From contig NC_079245.1 of assembly GCF_028009165.1 (NCBI RefSeq), positions 1,054,001 to 1,118,000 on the forward strand: 64,000 bases of DNA. Reading direction: 5' to 3'. A program made the position numbers and the translations under genes. Position 1 is the first letter of the stretch; each line of letters opens with the position of its first letter. Source of the stretch: Akanthomyces muscarius. Taxonomy: Eukaryota > Ascomycota > Sordariomycetes > Hypocreales > Cordycipitaceae. This document shows positions 10,121 to 19,996 of the stretch, piece by piece. Below the pieces are notes generated by a model, which had not been told where the DNA came from, ran no database searches, and saw only the letters and a list, made by a program, of their open reading frames with translations.

Positions 10121-13014
10121 ATGGCTGCCAACCATCATCCCTCGCCCACCATGATGCAGATGCAGCACCAGCAGGCTCAGGCGCCTGGCGGCCCGCCCCA
10201 TGGCCCTTCCAGCGCGTACAACCCCTCTGCGCAGATTCAGCAGCTCAACGAGCAGGTCTGGCTGCAAATCGGTAAGCTTGGTCGGCCTCTTTTCCTCCGT
10301 CGTCGCATCGTCGCTAATCTCTCCTCCAGGCAGCTTCTCTGAGCTTTTGCGCATCCCCGACGAGGCCCTCCAGGCCTACGAGCGCGCCCTCATCGCCAAC
10401 CCCCAGTCCATCACCGCCCTCAATGCCATCGGCATGCTGCTCAAGGGTCGCGAAGCCTTTGACAAGGCCCTCGAGTTCTTCCGCACCATTGTCGACATGG
10501 ACCGAAACAATGGCGAAGCTTGGGGTAACCTCGGTATGTTTAATTCGCCACAATCCCGCCTATTCCGGTGCTAACTTTGCAGGCCATTGCTTCCTCATGA
10601 CCGAGAACCTCCAAAAGGCCTACGACGCTTACCAGCAAGCCCTGGTCAACTTGCGCGATCCCAAGGACCCCATGCTCTGGTACGGCATTGGCATCCTCTA
10701 TGACCGCTATGGCAGCTACGACTACGCCGAGGAGGCCTTCTCCCAGGTCATGCAGATCCAACCCGACTTTGAAAAGGCCAATGAAATCTACTTTCGCCTC
10801 GGCATAATTTACAAACAGCAGCAGAAATACCCCCAGAGTCTCGAAGTAAGCTCAGCCAACCCGTAACCTGCACAGATCGTATCTAACTCTCAGCAGTGCT
10901 TCAAGTACATTGTCAGCTCGCCCCCTGGTCCCCTTACGCAGGAGGACATTTGGTTCCAGATCGGACATGTTCACGAGCAGCAAAAAGACGTACGTCCTTT
11001 TGCCACGCCGACCCGTTCCAACCTGACACTTTTTTAGTTCGACAGCGCCAAGGCCGCGTATCAGCGTGTCCTTGATCACTCGCCGACCCATGCAAAGGTC
11101 CTCCAGCAGCTCGGCTGGCTCCACCACCAGCAGAGCAACTCTTACGAGTATCAGGACCGCGCCATTCAGTACCTAGAGAAATCTGTGAACGCCGGTATGT
11201 CAATTCATGCAGCCATTCTGACGGGCCAGCGCTAACAGAAACAGATAATACCGACGCACAGAGCTGGTACTTGCTTGGCAGATGCTACATGTCGCAGCAA
11301 AAGTATCCCAAAGCCTATGAGGCTTACCAACAGGCTGTCTATCGGGATGGAAAGAACCCCACATTCTGGTGCTCCATTGGTGTTTTGTATTACCAAATCA
11401 ACCAGTACAGAGACGCACTCGACGCCTATTCCCGCGCTATCCGCCTCAACCCCTACATCTCCGAAGTCTGGTACGATCTCGGCACTCTGGTAAGCTCTCT
11501 TCCCTTGTCTCAAATAGCCACGGTTTACTAACCTGCCTCAGTATGAGTCGTGCAACAACCAAATTTCCGATGCCCTCGACGCCTACCAACGGGCCGCCGA
11601 GCTTGACCCCAGCAACCCTCACATCAAGACCCGTCTTCAGCTGCTTCGCTCTGGCAACGGCGGTGCTCCTCCCGCCGCTCCTCAGCCTGCTGACGTCCAC
11701 CCGCAGGCTTACCAGGCCGCTGGACCTCAGGGTCCGACTGGTCCCCAGTGGGGAGGATCAACTGCTCAGCCTCCTGCTGGCGGCCCTCCTCCTGCTCCCC
11801 AAGGCGCTGGCGAGAACTGGGCTCGCGGCCTGTCCAACGTGAACCCACCTCCTCAGCCACCTAATCCGTATGAGAGCCGTGGCGAACCGTTCCGTGGCGG
11901 CCCTGCTCCTCCCCTGCAGCGTCCCCCCAGTCCTCAGCATGACCATCGCCAGCCGCCGCCTGACCATCGTCAAGCGCCGCCAGCTCAGCAGCAGCCCCAG
12001 TACAATGAGCGACCCGGCCCGCCTCGCCGCGCTTCCCCTCCTCCCGCTCACCAATATCCTCCTACGTCTCAGGGCCGTGTTGCCAACCCCAACTTTGGCG
12101 GCTCTACACCCTCTGCTTCCGCGCTACCTTCGGCTGCTGCCAATGGGCCCCCGGTGCCACCTCCCAACGGCGCTGGTCCATTCCGGCCTACCAACAGCCC
12201 CCGACCTGACGGCCGCGAAGGCCACGTTCCCTCGCCCAAGCCTGTCTATCCTGGCCAGGCACCGCCTCCGCCTCAATACCCCGGCCAAGGCGAGGCACTA
12301 CCACCTCCTGGTGAGAATGGACAGCCTGGCCCCCCGCCCCCCTCGGCAGCAGCCCCCGAAGCCGCAGTGCAGCGTCAAGAGGACCGTCCTCCTTCGGTCG
12401 GACCCAAGCGTATGCGCGAGTGGGAGGATGATTCGGGTGGTCCCAAGCGCATGCGCGAATGGGAGGACGATTCCGCCGCCAAGAAGCAAGCCAATGAGGA
12501 GAACCGTGCTCGTCTGGAGGACGCTAAGCACCGCCGGCCGTCCATGTCTCCCAAGGAAGGCTTCCGCCGCCCCTCGCCTCGCAGTGAGGAACGCCGTACC
12601 GAGGAGCCCCGCAGAGCGGAAGAGTCTGCCCCTAAGAGTGACTATCACCCCTCTGAGGCCGCTCACCACCACCCGCAGCACAGCGTGACGGGAAGCCAGC
12701 TGCCTCCCATGCAAGCACCCACTCCCGCCGATGCTGCGCCGGAAAAGGCGCAGGCTACTGTCACCCCCAAGGAGGAGCCCACGGAGACGAGCAGCGTTCC
12801 CCGGGCCCCCGCATCGTCTGAGCCTGAGCGCGCCGCTAGGAAGATGGATGTCGACGAAGACTATGACGATGCACCTGAAGATGACAAGAAGGTAGCCACC
12901 AATGGCTCCAAGGCTGGGTCTACCACGGATGAGGCCAAGGCCGGCTCACCAACCAGCACAGGAGCCAACGGTACGACGGCAGCGCCCGCTGCTGCCGCGA
13001 CCAAGTCTGATTAA
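10121..13014 (+). CDS. SSN6/CYC8-type TPR transcriptional corepressor
   Basis: TPR subunit of the Tup1-Cyc8 corepressor, which links DNA-bound repressors to Tup1 in the nucleus. Seven exons, 10121..10271, 10330..10533, 10583..10845, 10897..10989, 11038..11194, 11245..11489 and 11542..13014, join into 861 aa. Residues 1-45 are Gln/Pro-rich. About ten tetratricopeptide repeats follow, roughly residues 45-400, with typical W-LG-Y---A---Y--A signatures such as WYLLGRCYMSQQKYPKAYEA. The rest is a low-complexity Pro/Gln/Ser tail with charged NLS-like patches, including a tandem 13-residue duplication (PKRMREWEDDS twice). The introns interrupt only the N-terminal and TPR part, whereas the whole tail is one exon. 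This is the orthologue type of Neurospora RCM-1. Exon 4 could start 3 nt earlier, adding one Gln. Confidence 0.93.
12403..12480 (+). repeat. In-frame 39-bp tandem duplication within CYC8
   Basis: Two adjacent 39-bp copies, beginning at 12403 and 12442, encode PKRMREWEDDSGG and PKRMREWEDDSAA. They differ mainly at synonymous sites, so the duplication is not brand new or has been selected at protein level. Confidence 0.9.
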
Positions 13015-14178
13015 GATGTAAAAAGAGGTTAAGAGGCAGGGAGGCGAGCGGGGTGGAGTACGAGACTTGAAATTACGTAGCACATTTTTTACGCTTGAAT
13101 TCCCATGTATACCACATTGGCTATTCTGCTTTTCCTTTGTTTACTTTACCTATTTGTTTCTTGTTTGTGCTTTCTTTATGGGCGGGCTTGGGAGAAAACT
13201 TGTTAGGCGGGCGTCGTGCTGGGAAGGTTTCGAGGCTTGGAAAGTTGAACGGACGACTGGTCCCTATATAGTGTGTAGTATGTCTGGAAATTAACAGTTT
13301 CCCAGAAATTAAGTTTTTTTTTTTGGTACATGTTAGTTCTTCCAAGTGCCCTGTGAAGCAGACGCGAATCGTAGAGATGCGGGGAGAGGCCATCCGGAAA
13401 TGGCGCACTGCAGCGGCAGCGCCACTATCTGAGGCTCTCCATTGCGTGTAAGTTTCGGCGGCCAATATTCGTACGGAGGAGGACGGGAGGAGACCAAAGT
13501 GCGGCAGACGAGGGACAAGGCTGTGGTGGCGCCGACTGCTGAGACGGATCGACAGCTATGGCTTGCGGCCCACGAACGAACGGTGAAGACAACTCCGAGG
13601 GCCGGGTAGCTTTTGAAAACTGTCGGCCCCGTGTAGCGCCGATCTTTGTCAGGTTGGAAAGGTCCCTGAGCTCATGCGAACGCGTTTCTGCTCCTTTTGG
13701 ATAATTTTGCGTATTTATTGGGCAGGTGGGGGAAGTCGTCATCCGGACATTCGGACGATTTGGTGGCTTTGGTCGCCCAAGCAAAACGATTTAGCGGCAA
13801 AACGTGGAGAATGAAAAACAAAGGCCCCGAAAATTAAGGGCATCTACATGCCGCCGCCGCCGCCGCCGCCGTTCTTTGAGCCTTGACGGGCCGCAACGCA
13901 CGCACGCAGGCTCGGGGCATGGATTGTCCGCTGCAGAGGCCGATGTGACGACAAGAGGGGGGGGGGGGAGTTCAAGCGGGGTGTATAATCACCAGAGAGC
14001 CTTGTTTGCCATGTATATATTGACTGCTCTTGCGCTGATCTGCAACTCGTTAAAAAAAAAGAAAAAGAAGAAAACCAGTTTCTTTTATTCCCTGCTATTC
14101 CGGCCTTTTTTCTTGTGCCAACCCCTGAGAAGGAGATTTTGTCCTGCGTCTTTGAAAAAAAAAAAAAAGGCAGAGAAA
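13015..14178. other. Intergenic region with promoter of the adenylation-domain gene
   Basis: 3' UTR of CYC8 followed by the upstream region of the next gene. It has a (CCG)n run near 13850-13872, a G run near 13957-13968, a TATATAT sequence at 14014-14020 about 165 bp before the next start codon, and A-rich tracts just before that ATG. No gene is seen. Confidence 0.5.
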
Positions 14179-15915
14179 ATGGAGCGATTCACGCAAGAGG
14201 CCTTTGAAGAACGGTCCCGGCGGCTCGGCCCGCTGCTCGTCCTCGACGACGTGCTCTCGGTGCACGTCGGCAAGACGCCCTCTCCGGTCCTCTTTGCGTA
14301 TCCCCGCGGCGACGGCGGCCGCGGTGACGACTTCTGGGACAAGTACACGGCGGCGCAGCTCGACGGCTACGTCGACGCGGCTGTGCGGCACCTCCTCGAC
14401 TCTGGCCACGAACCTGTACGTTTCTGAATTCTCTAATTTTTTTTTATAAATTTTATTTGTAAAAAAAGTCCACGGGAAAGAAAACTGGCGCTGATGAAAG
14501 AATAGAAACTCGGCCGCGTGGTTGGCATACTGGGAGCCCCGAACCTCGACTGGGTCGTGCACCTCTTTGCCCTCTCCCGCCTCGGGTACTGCGTCGCCAT
14601 GATGTCGCTGCGCCAAAAGGCCGTCGGCCTCGCGAACCTGCTTGTTCTCGGCCACGGCGACGCCGTTGCGTACGATGCCACGCCCGGCACCAAGGAGCTC
14701 GTCGACGGCGTCGTCGCTCTGCAGCCCTCGGCCACGACGACGACCATCCCGTTTGTCCCGCGCGCCGTCTACACCGCAGCCGCCACCACCGCCACCACCA
14801 CCACCACGAGGAAGCGCTTCTTCTCCCGCGAGGAGCAGAACAGGACCATGGCGCTGCTCTTCTCCACGTCGGGCTCGACCGGCCTGCCGCGGCCCATCCC
14901 GTACCGCCACGCCCACATTGCGCTGTCCATGTTCACGTCGACCGAGCCGCTGAGCTCCATCCTCTCGTGGCCGCTGTACCACGGCTGGGGGCTGAGCGTC
15001 CTCCTCGGCACGTTCTACTACGGCGAGACGTGCCACGTCATGGACACCATCACCCTGCCGGAGGTCACCGGCGCGGCATTCATCGAAGCGCTCGAGGCGG
15101 CGAGGCCGGGCTTCATACCCTCGCCGCCGCACAACGTCGCGCTCATCGCCGGGGACCCGCGTGGGCTAGCCTGTCTGCGCGCCGCCGAGTACGTCACGAC
15201 GGGCGGCGCGCGGCTGCCCGACGAGCTGGGCGCGTATCTGGTCGAGCAGGGCGTCAACATCAGCACGTCCATGGGCAGCTCCGAGGCGACGCGCAACTTT
15301 GCCACGTCCATGTACCGGCCCAGGGGCGATCCGGAGTGGGACTATGTGCAGATTGCGCCCGTGCTGCGTCCGCACATCCTGCTCGATCCGGTGCCGGGCA
15401 GCGCGCCGCTACACGAGATTGTGTTCCTGCCGGAATTCCCCGGCCTGGGCGGCAGCACCAACTCGGACGACCCCCGGCCGGGGAGCTACCGCACGGGGGA
15501 CATTATGCGTCCCCACCCCGAGAAGCTGGACGCGTGGAAGTTTGTGTGCCGCAACGGCGACTTCCTGGCGCTGAGCACGACGCTCAAGGTCCTGGGGGCG
15601 CCGTTTGAGGACCGCGTCGAGAGGAGCCCGCTGGTGGAGGCGGCGGTGGTCGTGGGCGAGGGGAGGACGGCGCCGGGGATGCTGGTCCTGCCGACGGAGG
15701 AGGGCGAGGGGATGGGCAGGGAGGGGCTGCTGGATGGGATCTGGCCGATGGTGGAGGAGGCGAACAAGGTGGTGCCGGGGCATTCGGAGATGGCGAGGGA
15801 GAGGGTGTGTGTGCTGCCGAGGACGGCGAAGCTGCCGCGGACGGACAAGGGGAATGTGGTGCGGCAGAAGGTGTATACCGAGTTTGCGAGTGAGATTGAC
15901 GGGCTGTATACCTAG
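14179..15915 (+). CDS. Stand-alone adenylation-domain (NRPS-like, AMP-binding) protein
   Basis: Two exons, 14179..14415 and 14506..15915, give 548 aa; the 90-bp intron begins GTACGT and ends AATAG. It is an acyl/amino-acid adenylate-forming domain. The phosphate-binding loop reads FSTSGSTGLPRPIPYRH near residue 230; the usual Lys after LP is Arg here. GSSEATR (A5-like), YRTGDIM (A7) and LPRTDKGNVVR (A10-like) follow in order. It resembles the adenylation part of fungal alpha-aminoadipate-reductase-like enzymes, down to the EFASEIDGLY-type ending. The protein stops there: no carrier domain or reductase domain follows in any frame of the next 500 bp. Substrate is unknown. Either it is a self-contained ligase or a truncated NRPS-like enzyme. 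Confidence 0.85.
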
Positions 15916-16456
15916 AGGATAAGAGAGAAGAATGGATGGCTTCGTGATGCTGAATGAAAGGACCCCTTGTTGATAATTGTAGTCGATCCATCCCAGATAC
16001 TCGCGGCCAATCTGCGTGAGACCCTCATTGTGCGTCCGATTTCTCGGATCATTATTCGCATTTCGCTGCCAAGAGCTTCCCGGGTGTGAGCTGTACCGTC
16101 CCCCGCAGTATGCTGCAGGCCGTGCGACTTTGGGCTATCGGTAGGGCTCGCGACCAAAGTTACGACATGGTGGTTCTGCAAGGCAGCCGTCTCGGCATCG
16201 TGCAGGATTCAGCTGAAATGTAGGCCAAGCGGGATCCGGACATTTCGCAAAGGTAGCATAAAACACGTCCGCGATTCGCGCCAATCAGGAAGGAGCTTGA
16301 GCGACTTGTATTCTGTGTGTATTCTGCATTGTATCATGTCAGTGAGCTGAGGGACTATACAAGTCTGTACATGTCCCAACGCTTTATGACTTGCCATCAT
16401 AGAGTCAGTCTTCTCCCTCTCGCTAACTTCCCATCTTCTCTCAAATTGGAGACAAC
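15916..16456. other. Intergenic spacer
   Basis: Between the adenylation-domain gene and the small secreted protein gene, both on the plus strand. It should hold the promoter of the latter, with a pyrimidine-rich leader just before its ATG. No gene is seen. Confidence 0.5.
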
Positions 16457-16648
16457 ATGAAGTCTGTTTACGTCCTCGTTGCCTGTGTTGCCAGCATGGC
16501 CGCTGCCTCGCCCAGGCCAGCCGCGCTCGACGCTCGCATGCAGTGGTGCGGCTACTGGAGCTGCCCGCCGAGGATGCTATGCTGCGACGAATGCGGCACC
16601 GAAGATTCCGTCTGCATCCAGGGTCCCCAGTGCCCTGCCTGCCGATAG
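16457..16648 (+). CDS. Small secreted cysteine-rich protein (63 aa)
   Basis: A single-exon frame of 63 aa with the ATG in a good context (ACAACATG). Residues 1-18 form a clear signal peptide (MKSVYVLVACVASMAAAS). The mature part contains eight cysteines at residues 31, 36, 42, 43, 46, 53, 59 and 62, spaced C-x4-C-x5-CC-x2-C-x6-C-x5-C-x2-C, enough for four disulfides. Residues 19-30 may be a short pro-segment. The spacing is not that of a hydrophobin, whose second and sixth cysteines form the CC pairs. Size, signal and cysteine content fit fungal small secreted effector-like or antimicrobial-like proteins, but I recognise no named family. It lies 541 bp after the adenylation-domain gene and faces the ankyrin gene. 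Confidence 0.7.
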   Translation: MKSVYVLVACVASMAAASPRPAALDARMQWCGYWSCPPRMLCCDECGTEDSVCIQGPQCPACR

Positions 16649-16983
16649 GCAACCGCAATCGAAAAGGGGGCAGCGCAACGAGCAAGGACAATAGGGCTAC
16701 CGTCGTGAAGACGACACTTGTGCTGAATACATCTTCTGAGCTAGTCACAAGTCTGTGAAAATATGAGCGCCGCTAAATCTCTGAATACAAATGTTTCGCT
16801 GTTTGAAGTTCGGACTAGTGCAATACGTTCTTTTTGACTCCGTCAACAGCTTCATCCTCTAGTTCACTGATGCTCCTTATTTCCCTTATTCTTCCCATCT
16901 CCCTTTCTCCTCGTTCTTTCCCTATCTCTTTTAATAGTCCCCTCCGATAGGGCCGGAGCCGCGCGATCCGGGCCGCTTCCGAC
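16649..16983. other. Convergent 3' spacer
   Basis: 3' ends of the secreted-protein gene and the ankyrin gene meet here. Nothing else is visible. Confidence 0.5.
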
Positions 16984-19287
16984 TCAACAGCGATTGCATC
17001 GCCCCTCCGCCCAGGAGTAATGCCCTCTGCCACATTTGGCACCTTCCTCATCACAGAATTCGCAGATGCAAAACACTATCATGCCATCATCATCACGACA
17101 AGGAGAACAGAATCTAATTCGTCCCCCATCGCATATAGAACACCTGCCACAAACGTCGCAGAAGCATTTTGTTGGGCGAAAGCGCATCATGGCCTCCTCT
17201 GCATCTTCGATGACGTCGACCGCGGCGCCCTCGCGCGTGGCGGCCAACATGCGCCAGATCTCACCAGTAGCGGTCCGCCGCGCCCAGTCGAGAACAGTGC
17301 GGCCCTGGTTGTCTTTGGTGCCCAGAATGGGTTCCGAAGGATCATGGGCCGCGAGAAGCATCTCCACAATGCGCGTGTGGCCGTTGCGGACAGCCATGGA
17401 CAGCGTTGTAGTTCCCCAGTGATCCTTGGCGGTGAGGTCGGCCGGCGGCTGATGCGCAAGGAGGCTTTCGACAGCTTCCGCTTGACCACGCATTGCCGCG
17501 TTGAAAAGCGCCGTGCGGCCATATATATTTTGGGCATCGACATCTATACCGCCATCCCGAAGTAGCCTGTCCACTGTCGCTTTATTGTTGGGTAATGCTG
17601 CCGCTATGATCAACGCATTGCTGCCTGCGCAATTTTTGGCTTGGGTGTTGGCTCCGAGGGAGATTAGAATATCGACAACTTCTGCCTGCACCTCCTCAGC
17701 CGCAGCGAGGAGCACTGTATAAGAATCCTCGTCGGTGATTTCGAGATTAGCGCCATGACCGACGAGGATACTGACAATGCCGCGATGGCCATTCCTAGCT
17801 GCTATCATCAGTGGCGTATAGCCATCTCGGTCCGCCTCCTCCACGTCGGCACCACGCACGAGTAGTAGTTTAACCATTGACACGCGACCACCTTTCGCTG
17901 CAATGGAGAGAGTACTCATACCCAGTGGGTTATTTGACGAAATGTCAGCACCATAGTCAATTAGAAGCTCGACGAGACGAAGGCTTCCGATCTGGCACGC
18001 AAACTGCACCAAGTTGAAATCATCAGAACCGCGCGTGCTTGCCCCAGCTTGCAGTAGTGCTTCCGCAATATCGAAACGATGTTGAATTATGGCTCTCATT
18101 AACGCCTTGTCGTACATCTCGCTGGAATGTTCGTAGTTGGCGCCATTTGCCAGCAGAACCTCCACTATGGCTACGCTGTCCGCAACCATCAAAGGCTGAC
18201 ACCCCTGAGCGTCGGTAGCTAAGACGTCTGCCCCGGCGGCGAGTAAAGACTTGACAAGTGGAAGATGTTCTTCTTGGCGGGTGTAGTGAAGTGCACAAGA
18301 CTGATCATAATCACGGGCGTTGACGTCGGCACCCTTTTGTATGAGCAGCTCGGCGATATCAAAATGGTCTATAATGATAGACACAACCAGTAGTGGTACT
18401 GGTCTTTGAACTGGCTTGTACTCAAGATCCGCACCCTTCTCAATCAACAGCTTAGTAACATTGTACCATCCGCGTTGTACAGCAGACGCGAGATAGCTGT
18501 TCACCTCATCTTCTGGGGCGAGACCACCTCGGTCAAGAAGCATCTCTACAAGCGAGGGGTTGCTGCCGATTGTGAATGCAGCTAGAAACAGGCACAGGCC
18601 ATTCCTACTAGTCGTGAAGATGTCAGCACCGCGGTCGAGTAGCAATGTGACCATCTCTAGATTGCCAGTCATCGCAGCGCAGATTATAGGAGTATCATCA
18701 CTAAAATCACGACAAGTGATGTCTGCTCCAGCATCGACTAGCGTTTTTGCCAAGCTATAGTGCCTACCCCGAAGGGCTGCAATCAGCGGATATCGTGTAT
18801 GTTCTGGTCCGGTGTCCGCAGAAGGGTCAGCGCCACGGTCGAGCAACAGTCGGGCGGTTCGCCCATCACCCTCAACAACGGCTAGATAGAGAGGCGTGGC
18901 CCCCTCTCTTTCGTATTTGTCGTCGTCCTCATAGCCCCATGAGTCGGTGTTTTGATAGCCGCACGAGTCGATGCCAATCTCGCCAGTATCCAGAACATAA
19001 TTTATCGGTCCAAAGAGACCCGCCTCCGCCGCCTCGTGGAGAACATCCACGCCACAGTCTTTCAATGAGATTCCGACACGCTTCAGACCTTGCAGAGGCA
19101 AGATGGAATTGTGGTCGAGTGCGTACTCTGCTGCCTGCTGTGCACAGTTGTTGCGATGGTAGAGGAAATGATTGAGTCTTCCGTAAAAGGTTTGGCAACA
19201 TTGTAGTAACGAATTGAGGTCATGTCTAAAAGGCAGTAGCTCGGCAATACGAAGAAGCATCTCTGGCGGCAAAGTGATGAGAGACAT
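16984..19287 (-). CDS. F-box-like ankyrin-repeat protein with 13-cysteine C-terminal tail
   Basis: One uninterrupted exon of 767 aa. Residues 1-45 (LITLPPEMLLRIAELLPFRHDL, then CCQTFYGRLNHFLY) look like a degenerate F-box. From about residue 80 to 690 there are some fourteen to sixteen ankyrin repeats, with the signatures TPL--A---G---V--LL--GAD repeated throughout. The last 65 residues hold thirteen Cys and one His, mostly as C-x-C and C-x2-C pairs (KCFCDVCGRCSIC, FCSPC, FCICEFC, RCNRC), which suggests two or more zinc sites. If the F-box works, the protein would be a substrate adaptor of an SCF ubiquitin ligase; that is inference. The absence of introns and the long ankyrin array are typical of lineage-expanded fungal ankyrin genes. 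Confidence 0.85.
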   Translation of the reverse strand: MSLITLPPEMLLRIAELLPFRHDLNSLLQCCQTFYGRLNHFLYHRNNCAQQAAEYALDHNSILPLQGLKRVGISLKDCGVDVLHEAAEAGLFGPINYVLDTGEIGIDSCGYQNTDSWGYEDDDKYEREGATPLYLAVVEGDGRTARLLLDRGADPSADTGPEHTRYPLIAALRGRHYSLAKTLVDAGADITCRDFSDDTPIICAAMTGNLEMVTLLLDRGADIFTTSRNGLCLFLAAFTIGSNPSLVEMLLDRGGLAPEDEVNSYLASAVQRGWYNVTKLLIEKGADLEYKPVQRPVPLLVVSIIIDHFDIAELLIQKGADVNARDYDQSCALHYTRQEEHLPLVKSLLAAGADVLATDAQGCQPLMVADSVAIVEVLLANGANYEHSSEMYDKALMRAIIQHRFDIAEALLQAGASTRGSDDFNLVQFACQIGSLRLVELLIDYGADISSNNPLGMSTLSIAAKGGRVSMVKLLLVRGADVEEADRDGYTPLMIAARNGHRGIVSILVGHGANLEITDEDSYTVLLAAAEEVQAEVVDILISLGANTQAKNCAGSNALIIAAALPNNKATVDRLLRDGGIDVDAQNIYGRTALFNAAMRGQAEAVESLLAHQPPADLTAKDHWGTTTLSMAVRNGHTRIVEMLLAAHDPSEPILGTKDNQGRTVLDWARRTATGEIWRMLAATREGAAVDVIEDAEEAMMRFRPTKCFCDVCGRCSICDGGRIRFCSPCRDDDGMIVFCICEFCDEEGAKCGRGHYSWAEGRCNRC

Positions 19288-19996
19288 GGCTCCTAGTCGC
19301 GCGCTGGAAAGTCGTGCGAAGAGACGCGCTCAAAGCGTTTGGCATGAACGATGGCAGCTATGATGAAAAGCTATCGGCTGCGAGCACGCAGTTCGATGGT
19401 GTGGTCTTTAAAAGAATCTCGGGCAAGCCGTGATCAGAAGTCGTAGATGCATTATGCTGAATGTGTTTGCGTATTGCCAGTCTAATGGCAGCTATTGGCC
19501 TAAGAATCATGGATAGAGGCAAATAGAGTATCGCAGTGATTTCTAGTCATTGAATAAAGACTACCTCTATAGAAAACAAGGCCCAAGCAGCTGGTGTTCG
19601 CGCCTTATTGCCCACAAGAGTGCCTGTTTGCTGGTAGCAGCCAGGTGAATCGTTTGATAAGAAGTCCCCTGAAGTCTCTCCTCTAGCGTTGGCAGGGTCA
19701 GCATAACTTTTGTTGCATAATTGTGCAGACCAGTGCATAATTCCCCCAAAACGCCGAAGCTTTACCGACGAGGTGCAGAAACTGCTGGTTCCACTATACT
19801 CACCCATGCCTGGCTGCTCATTGGCAGAGTACAACTGACAGCGAGGGCGCACGAGCCACCGCACAACCAGTCTGCCCAATTCGCTTAAAATTTCGCCCAC
19901 AAAATATTTCTCAAAGCCCTCCTAGACTTTTCTCTCACGGCTGGGCCTTGACAATCTACACCTCTCTACTAACCACCAACCACCACAGCCGCCAAA
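19288..19996. other. Divergent promoter region (ankyrin gene / RPL3)
   Basis: 709 bp between divergent starts. The last 90 bp before the RPL3 ATG are pyrimidine-rich with CACCA repeats, as expected for a ribosomal protein leader. No gene is seen. Confidence 0.5.

Noticed and set aside
14095..15132. 345-codon minus-strand frame opposite the adenylation-domain gene
   Set aside because: Arg/Gly-rich shadow of the real coding strand that also runs through the intron.
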